Position numbers and translations under genes: made by a program
Assembly (NCBI GenBank): GCA_023426765.1
Contig: JAEZBW010000261.1
Span: forward strand, 1 to 7,141
Length of the DNA stretch: 7,141 nt
Reading direction: 5' to 3'
Source of the DNA: Bacillota bacterium
GTDB lineage: Bacteria; Bacillota; Clostridia; DSM-8532
In this document: piece by piece, positions 5,008 through 7,141 of the stretch
Layout of the letters: the number at the start of each line of letters is the position of its first letter
How positions within the stretch are numbered: the first letter of the stretch is position 1
Notes under the pieces: generated by a model
Seen by the model: only the letters and a program-made list of their open reading frames with translations
What the model was told of the DNA's origin: nothing
Databases searched by the model: none

Positions 5008-5031
5008 AAACATTCACAGGAGGAGAAGAAT

Positions 5032-7141
5032 ATGGAAGTGTTAAATTCAAAACCGGACTTTACTCAAATGGAACACGAGATCCTGCAGTTTTGGAAGGAT
5101 AATCGCTGCTTTGACAAGCTTCGGGAAAAGAACAGCAACAATAAACCCTTCAGGTTTCTGGACGGCCCCATCACGGCAAACAATCCTATGGGCATCCATC
5201 ATGCGTGGGGCAGGACGATCAAGGATACCTTTCTCAGATACAAAGCGATGAACGGGTACTCCTGCCACTACCGGAACGGATTCGACACCCAGGGGCTTTG
5301 GGTGGAGGTAGAGGTTGAAAGAGAACTGGGCTTTAAAGACAAAAAAGACATCGAAAACTTTGGTACCGACAACTTTACGCACAAGTGCATTGAGAGGATC
5401 CGGAAATATTCAGGCAGGATCACCGAACAGTCTATCCGCCTGGGGCAATGGATGGATTGGCAGAACTCCTATTATACCCACACCGATGAAAATATCAGCG
5501 GGATATGGACCTTTTTAAAGAAATGTCATGAAAACGGATGGATCGTACAATCTAACCGGCCGATGCCCTGGTGCCCGCGTTGCGGAACATCCCTGTCGGA
5601 GCACGAGATGTCCGGATCTCATCAGGAGATTGAGCACACTGCAGTATTCGTCAGGCTACCCTTAATGGAAAAGCCGTGGGATATTCTGGTTTGGACAACA
5701 ACCCCCTGGACATTGGCGGCAAATATCGCATTGGCAGTTCATCCGGATCTGGAGTATGCTGTTGTTCAATGTGAAGAGAACAGCAGGCCGCTGATATTAG
5801 CCAAAAAAGCGCTGCCGGTGTTAGACAATAGAGGAGTGGTTCTTCAAACCATTGAAGGAAAAGATCTGGATGGTTTATCTTATGAAACCTGTTTTCCTTT
5901 TCTGCAGGTGCAAAATGGTATACCTCACAAAATCGTATTATGGGAGATGGTATCCAGCGAAGAGGGAAGCGGTGTAGTGCATATCGCACCCGGCTGTGGA
6001 GCGGAGGATTATGAGCTGGGACAACGTCTTGGCCTGCAGGCTGTTTGTCCCATCGATGACGTAGGTGTATTTACGCAGGAATACGACTGGTTGACAGGAC
6101 AGAAGGCATCTGAGGCCGCTCCGCTGGTTTTTTCAAAGCTCAGACAGGACGACAAGCTGTATAAAACACATTCCTACAGGCACAGTTATCCGGTATGCTG
6201 GCGGTGCAAAACCGAGGTTTTATTCCGGCTTGTTCGGGAATGGTATATCAAAACGGATAACATTCGCCCGAAACTACTGGAAGCAGCCAGTAAAGTAAAA
6301 TGGGAACCCGAATACATCGGGAAGAGGATGCAGGACTGGCTTGCGAATATGGGCGACTGGAATATCTCTCGCAAGCGGTTCTATGGTCTTCCATTGCCGT
6401 TTTATCCCTGTGATCATTGCGGTACGCTTACTGTTATCGGTTCGAAAGAAGAACTTTATAAACTTGGTGGTTCTGCTGCGAAAGAGCTTCCTGAACTTCA
6501 TCGTCCATGGATTGATCAGGTGACGATACAGTGCCCGTCATGCGGCAGCATAGCTTCCCGCATAAGCGAAGTGGGAGATGTATGGCTGGATGCTGGAATT
6601 GTGCCGTTTTCAACGTTGGGTTATTTTTCTGACAGGAAGTTATGGGAAAAGTATTATCCGGCGGAATGGGTGTCTGAAATGCGGGAACAGGTGAGGCTTT
6701 GGTTTTATTCAATGCTGTTTATGAGCGTAACTCTGGAAGGCAGAGCTCCGTATGAGAGAGTGCTTGCACATGGCAGTGTGGTTGCAGAGGATGGGACGAG
6801 GTTTTCAAAAACCGGATTCATGATCCAGTTTGATGCTGCAGCAGAAAAGCTGGGTTCGGATACAATACGGTACCTGTTTGCCGGAGCAGGGATGGCCAAT
6901 GATGTGCGGTTCGGATATAACCTGGGTGAGGAAGCCAGAAGAAAGATCCTCTCGTTCTGGAACATCTGTGTCTTCTTTATGACCTATGCCGTACTGGAAA
7001 AGCCCGATGTAACGAAAAAACCATCTCCTGATGCCCTTGAAATCACAGACAGATGGGTTTTGGCCAGGACGAATCAATTCATTCGGGACGTTTCGGGTTA
7101 TTATGAGGCGTATAAAACACCTGAACTTATCAAAGCTTTTG
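5032..7141 (+). CDS. ileS: Isoleucyl-tRNA synthetase-like class I tRNA ligase with altered HIGH motif (3' end outside window)
   Basis: The frame is open for 703 codons to the window edge. The enzyme should charge tRNA-Ile using ATP in the cytoplasm. The class I signature reads GIHH at 54-57 (PMGIHHAWGR) in place of HIGH. A CPRC zinc pair is at 181-184. The editing domain is present, with Thr222-224 in WTTTPWTL and the conserved Asp326 in GAEDYELG. CWRC is at 389-392. A four-cysteine insert (460, 463, 501, 504) precedes DVWLDAG (516-522). The KMSKS equivalent is RFSKT at 590-594, keeping the second lysine (Lys593) but losing the first. The downstream FGYNLGEEARRKILSFWN segment is typical of this subfamily; the anticodon-binding domain lies beyond the window. 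ATG 5032 follows AGGAGG by eight bases. The Ile T-box supports isoleucine specificity. It is probably a second IleRS paralogue; a non-canonical ligase with another role is possible. Confidence 0.88.
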   Translation, partial: MEVLNSKPDFTQMEHEILQFWKDNRCFDKLREKNSNNKPFRFLDGPITANNPMGIHHAWGRTIKDTFLRYKAMNGYSCHYRNGFDTQGLWVEVEVERELGFKDKKDIENFGTDNFTHKCIERIRKYSGRITEQSIRLGQWMDWQNSYYTHTDENISGIWTFLKKCHENGWIVQSNRPMPWCPRCGTSLSEHEMSGSHQEIEHTAVFVRLPLMEKPWDILVWTTTPWTLAANIALAVHPDLEYAVVQCEENSRPLILAKKALPVLDNRGVVLQTIEGKDLDGLSYETCFPFLQVQNGIPHKIVLWEMVSSEEGSGVVHIAPGCGAEDYELGQRLGLQAVCPIDDVGVFTQEYDWLTGQKASEAAPLVFSKLRQDDKLYKTHSYRHSYPVCWRCKTEVLFRLVREWYIKTDNIRPKLLEAASKVKWEPEYIGKRMQDWLANMGDWNISRKRFYGLPLPFYPCDHCGTLTVIGSKEELYKLGGSAAKELPELHRPWIDQVTIQCPSCGSIASRISEVGDVWLDAGIVPFSTLGYFSDRKLWEKYYPAEWVSEMREQVRLWFYSMLFMSVTLEGRAPYERVLAHGSVVAEDGTRFSKTGFMIQFDAAAEKLGSDTIRYLFAGAGMANDVRFGYNLGEEARRKILSFWNICVFFMTYAVLEKPDVTKKPSPDALEITDRWVLARTNQFIRDVSGYYEAYKTPELIKAF

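Noticed and set aside
5047..5382. Minus-strand open frame opposite the start of ileS, and similar long shadows within other genes
   Set aside because: They lie entirely within well-supported coding regions on the other strand, have no plausible ribosome sites or recognisable domains, and read as shadow frames.

Overview
This window looks like chromosomal DNA from a low-to-mid GC Gram-positive anaerobe, probably class Clostridia in the Firmicutes/Bacillota. The evidence is a canonical tRNA-sensing T-box leader, strong AGGAGG-type ribosome binding sites, sigma-A-like promoters with 17-bp spacers, and proteins resembling Firmicutes families (AadK-like, YggT, GAF-type methionine sulfoxide reductase). 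Genus cannot be decided from the sequence. I see no transposase, integrase, CRISPR array, rRNA or tRNA gene.

Layout. Bases 2-421 are the C-terminal part of a tartronate semialdehyde reductase (GarR). A 494-base non-coding stretch follows. It holds a hairpin next to the garR stop, a terminator-like hairpin with a T-run (537-583), a GC-richer block (about 605-826) with nested perfect helices that may be an unrecognised structured RNA, and a near-consensus promoter (825-853). Next come a class U-like sirtuin deacylase (916-1659, TTG start preferred), a free-methionine-(R)-sulfoxide reductase (1826-2329), and a likely two-gene unit of 3-methyladenine DNA glycosylase I (2527-3108) and an aminoglycoside 6-adenylyltransferase (3112-3966). 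A YggT membrane protein lies on the opposite strand (3972-4379). A divergent intergenic region then leads to a consensus-like promoter (4551-4579) and a complete T-box riboswitch with an AUC (Ile) specifier. Downstream is an unusual second leader segment with an SD/anti-SD hairpin and an 18-codon ORF. The window ends inside an isoleucyl-tRNA synthetase-like gene (5032 to beyond the end).

How the parts work together. The T-box and synthetase form a classic feedback circuit: uncharged tRNA-Ile should favour the antiterminator and allow synthetase transcription. The synthetase has a non-standard HIGH signature (GIHH) and a diverged KMSKS loop (RFSKT). It may therefore be a second, inhibitor-tolerant IleRS paralogue rather than the housekeeping enzyme. 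The genes between 916 and 3966 encode deacylation, oxidised-methionine repair, alkylated-base repair and drug modification. Most appear to have their own promoters, so I treat them as neighbours with a loose stress or maintenance theme rather than one system.

The most interesting unexplained structures are the 605-826 RNA-like block, three TGACGA repeats at an exact 15-bp period before tag, and the leader between the T-box terminator and the synthetase gene.
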